A stretch of 6,454 nucleotides of DNA from contig CAILBQ010000706.1 of NCBI GenBank assembly GCA_903832475.1, positions 1 through 6,454 on the forward strand. Direction: 5' to 3'. The stretch's first letter is position 1. Each line of letters begins with the position of its first letter. Origin of the DNA: an uncultured Acidobacteriota bacterium. GTDB lineage: Bacteria > Acidobacteriota > Terriglobia > Terriglobales > Acidobacteriaceae. A program made the translations under genes and the position numbers. The notes beneath the pieces are model-generated. The model worked only from the letters and a program-made list of their open reading frames with translations, was not told the origin of the DNA and searched no databases. Below, piece by piece: positions 4,319 through 6,454 of this stretch.

Positions 4319-6454
4319 ATGTCCGACGACTACGTTCCTTCCCAGGATTCATCGATCGATGTCTACCCCGACTCAGCCCCTCCCATCGAATCCTTGCCTG
4401 CTGATTCAGCCACGCCCCTGAGCCCCGAGCTTCTCGACAAAATGCACGCTTACTGGCGCGCCGCCAACTACCTCACCGTTGGCCAGATCTACCTCAAGGA
4501 CAACCCACTACTCAAGCACCCGCTGACGCTCGAAGACATCAAGCCCCGCCTGCTCGGCCATTGGGGCACCACCACCGGCCTGAACTTCATCTACACTCAC
4601 CTCAATCGCGTCATCAACGAGCGCGATCTGGACATGATCTACATCATGGGCCCCGGCCACGGCGGTCCCGGCATCGTCGCCCACACCTACCTTGAAGGCT
4701 CCTACACCGAGCTCTATCCCGCCATCGAGCAGAACGCCGACGGCATTAAGCGCCTCTTCCGCCAGTTCAGCTGGCCTCTCGGCATCCCCAGCCACGTCGC
4801 GCCGGAAACTCCCGGCTCCATCCACGAGGGCGGCGAACTCGGCTACTCGCTCGTTCACGCCTATGGCGCCGCCTTCGACAATCCCGACCTCGTTGTGGCC
4901 TGCGTGGTCGGCGATGGAGAAGCCGAAACCGGAGCTCTCGCCGCCGGCTGGCACTCCAACAAGTTCCTCAATCCGGCCCGCGATGGCGCCGTCCTGCCCA
5001 TCCTCCACCTCAACGGCTACAAGATCGCCAACCCCACCGTCCTGGCTCGCATTCCTCATCACGAGCTCGAAGAGCTGATGCGCGGCTATGGCTACGAGCC
5101 CTTCACCTTGGAGGGCGACGATCCCCACACCATGCATCAGGGGATGGCGGCGGTCATGGACACCATGCTCGACCGCATCGCCGCCATCCAGAAAGCCGCC
5201 CGTGAAGAAGGCTCGACCGAACGCCCGCGCTGGCCCATGCTCATCTTCAAAACTCCCAAAGGCTGGACCGGCCCCAAGTTCGTTGACGGCAAGCCCGTCG
5301 AAGGCACCTGGCGCGCTCACCAGGTCCCCGTCGACGGCATTCAGAAAAATCCCGAACACCTCCAGATCCTCAACGACTGGATGAGTTCCTACAAACCAGA
5401 AGAGCTCTTCGACGAGAAGGGCTACTTCCGCCCCGACCTTGCCGACCTCGCTCCCAAGGGGCGCCGCCGCATGGGCATGAATCCCCACGCCAACGGCGGA
5501 CTGCTCCTCAAGCCGCTTGTCGTCCCCAATTTCCGCCAGTTTGCCGTTGACGTCCTCGGAGAGGGCCGCGGCCAGGTCGATGCCGAATCAACTCGCATCC
5601 TCGGCCATCTCCTCCACGCCGTCATGCAGGCCAACATGGAGACTAAGAATTTCCGCGTCGTCGGCCCCGACGAGACCGCCTCCAACCGCATCCAGGAAGT
5701 CGAGGTTGGCACAGGTAAAGCGTGGATGGCTCTGACCCTCCCCGTCGACGAAAACCTCTCCGAGACCGGCCGCGTCATGGAAGTGCTTTCCGAGCATCTC
5801 TGCCAGGGCTGGCTTGAGGGCTACCTGCTCACTGGCCGCCACGGCTTCTTCTCCTGCTACGAAGCCTTCATCCACATCATCGATTCCATGGTCAACCAGC
5901 ACGCCAAGTGGCTCAAAGTCACTCGCTCCATCCCCTGGCGCAAGCCCATCGCCTCTTTGAACTACCTGCTCAGTTCCCATGTCTGGCGCCAGGATCACAA
6001 CGGCTTCTCTCACCAAGACCCCGGCTTCATCGATCACCTGCTCAACAAAAAAGCAGACGTGATTCGCATCTACCTCCCGCCCGACGCCAACACCCTGCTT
6101 TCGGTCGCCGATCACTGCCTGCGCAGCCGCAACTACATCAACCTCATCGTGGCCGGCAAGCAGCCCGAACCACAATGGCTCAGCATGGACGAAGCCGTGC
6201 AGCATTGCACCACCGGCCTCGGTATCTGGCCTTGGGCCTCCACCGACGATGGAGGAGAACCTGACGTAGTGATGGCCTGCGCCGGCGACGTTCCCACCCT
6301 GGAAACGCTGGCCGCGGTCACCCTCCTCCGCGAAGAAGTCCCTGACCTCAAGATCCGCGTCGTCAACGTCGTCGACCTCATGACCCTGCAACCCTCGTCT
6401 GAACATCCTCACGGTCTCTCGGATGAAGAGTTCGACCTTATCTTCACCAAGGAC
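4319..6454 (+). CDS. xfp: Xylulose-5-phosphate/fructose-6-phosphate phosphoketolase (3' end outside window)
   Basis: The frame is open for 712 codons to the window edge; family members are about 790-825 residues, so roughly 80 C-terminal residues are missing. This thiamine-diphosphate enzyme of the cytosol uses phosphate to cleave xylulose 5-phosphate to acetyl phosphate and glyceraldehyde 3-phosphate, or fructose 6-phosphate to acetyl phosphate and erythrose 4-phosphate. After a variable 35-residue leader the N-domain begins (YWRAANYL, 45-52), with GPGHGG (111-116), the signature EGGELGY (170-176) and the cofactor-binding GDGEAETG (198-205). The middle domain has GPDETASNR (449-457; E452 is probably the glutamate that activates the cofactor), GRHGFFSCYEA (506-516) and QDHNGFSHQDP (558-568). 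The C-domain starts after about 600, and the last residues, LIFTKD, are a conserved segment. All expected motifs are present. A GAGG site supports the ATG. An acetate kinase gene often lies nearby in other bacteria; it is not in view. Confidence 0.97.
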   Translation, partial: MSDDYVPSQDSSIDVYPDSAPPIESLPADSATPLSPELLDKMHAYWRAANYLTVGQIYLKDNPLLKHPLTLEDIKPRLLGHWGTTTGLNFIYTHLNRVINERDLDMIYIMGPGHGGPGIVAHTYLEGSYTELYPAIEQNADGIKRLFRQFSWPLGIPSHVAPETPGSIHEGGELGYSLVHAYGAAFDNPDLVVACVVGDGEAETGALAAGWHSNKFLNPARDGAVLPILHLNGYKIANPTVLARIPHHELEELMRGYGYEPFTLEGDDPHTMHQGMAAVMDTMLDRIAAIQKAAREEGSTERPRWPMLIFKTPKGWTGPKFVDGKPVEGTWRAHQVPVDGIQKNPEHLQILNDWMSSYKPEELFDEKGYFRPDLADLAPKGRRRMGMNPHANGGLLLKPLVVPNFRQFAVDVLGEGRGQVDAESTRILGHLLHAVMQANMETKNFRVVGPDETASNRIQEVEVGTGKAWMALTLPVDENLSETGRVMEVLSEHLCQGWLEGYLLTGRHGFFSCYEAFIHIIDSMVNQHAKWLKVTRSIPWRKPIASLNYLLSSHVWRQDHNGFSHQDPGFIDHLLNKKADVIRIYLPPDANTLLSVADHCLRSRNYINLIVAGKQPEPQWLSMDEAVQHCTTGLGIWPWASTDDGGEPDVVMACAGDVPTLETLAAVTLLREEVPDLKIRVVNVVDLMTLQPSSEHPHGLSDEEFDLIFTKD

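Noticed and set aside
4508..5488. 326-codon minus-strand open frame inside the phosphoketolase gene
   Set aside because: It is a shadow of the high-GC third-position bias; the opposite strand has a complete set of phosphoketolase motifs. The same applies to 5588-6412.

Overview
The window is a GC-rich bacterial chromosome segment with dense, C-ending codons, short intergenic gaps and dispersed extragenic repeats. The protein styles and above all the GTGAACA/TGTTCAC heptad repeats remind me of soil Acidobacteriota (Terriglobia-like genomes). This is inference from pattern memory; there is no rRNA or other marker gene here to settle it.

Layout, left to right. (1) Bases 2-409 (+) are the C-terminal end of an APC-family amino-acid permease cut by the window edge. 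(2) A perfect 14-bp hairpin (431-465) lies in the gap between this gene and a convergent one. (3) Bases 496-819 (-) encode a small pentapeptide-repeat protein. (4) A 177-bp divergent gap leads to proC (997-1851, +), pyrroline-5-carboxylate reductase, followed by a hairpin at 1875-1899. (5) Bases 1975-3117 (+) encode an integral-membrane acyltransferase-3 (OafA-like) protein. (6) The 173-bp gap 3118-3290 is almost filled by an imperfect inverted-repeat element built from 7-bp units, with its own internal hairpin. (7) Bases 3291-4130 (+) encode a GT2 glycosyltransferase of the WaaE-like kind. (8) The 188-bp gap 4131-4318 holds a hairpin, a Crp-like half-site pair, a possible extended -10 element and a palindrome over the ribosome binding site. 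(9) Bases 4319-6454 (+) are the first 712 codons of a xylulose-5-phosphate/fructose-6-phosphate phosphoketolase that runs off the right edge; it is the longest gene in the window.

How the genes fit together. The genes do not look like one dedicated pathway. Two of them (acyltransferase, GT2) plausibly decorate surface glycans or lipids. ProC makes proline. Phosphoketolase splits sugar phosphates to acetyl phosphate. The permease imports amino acids or similar solutes. Candidate hairpins and gaps of 120-190 bp between the plus-strand genes suggest separate transcription units rather than one operon.

I do not see a convincing undescribed multi-gene system. The most interesting features are non-coding: the heptad inverted-repeat element, the long hairpin in the convergent gap, and the possible Crp-family control region of the phosphoketolase gene.
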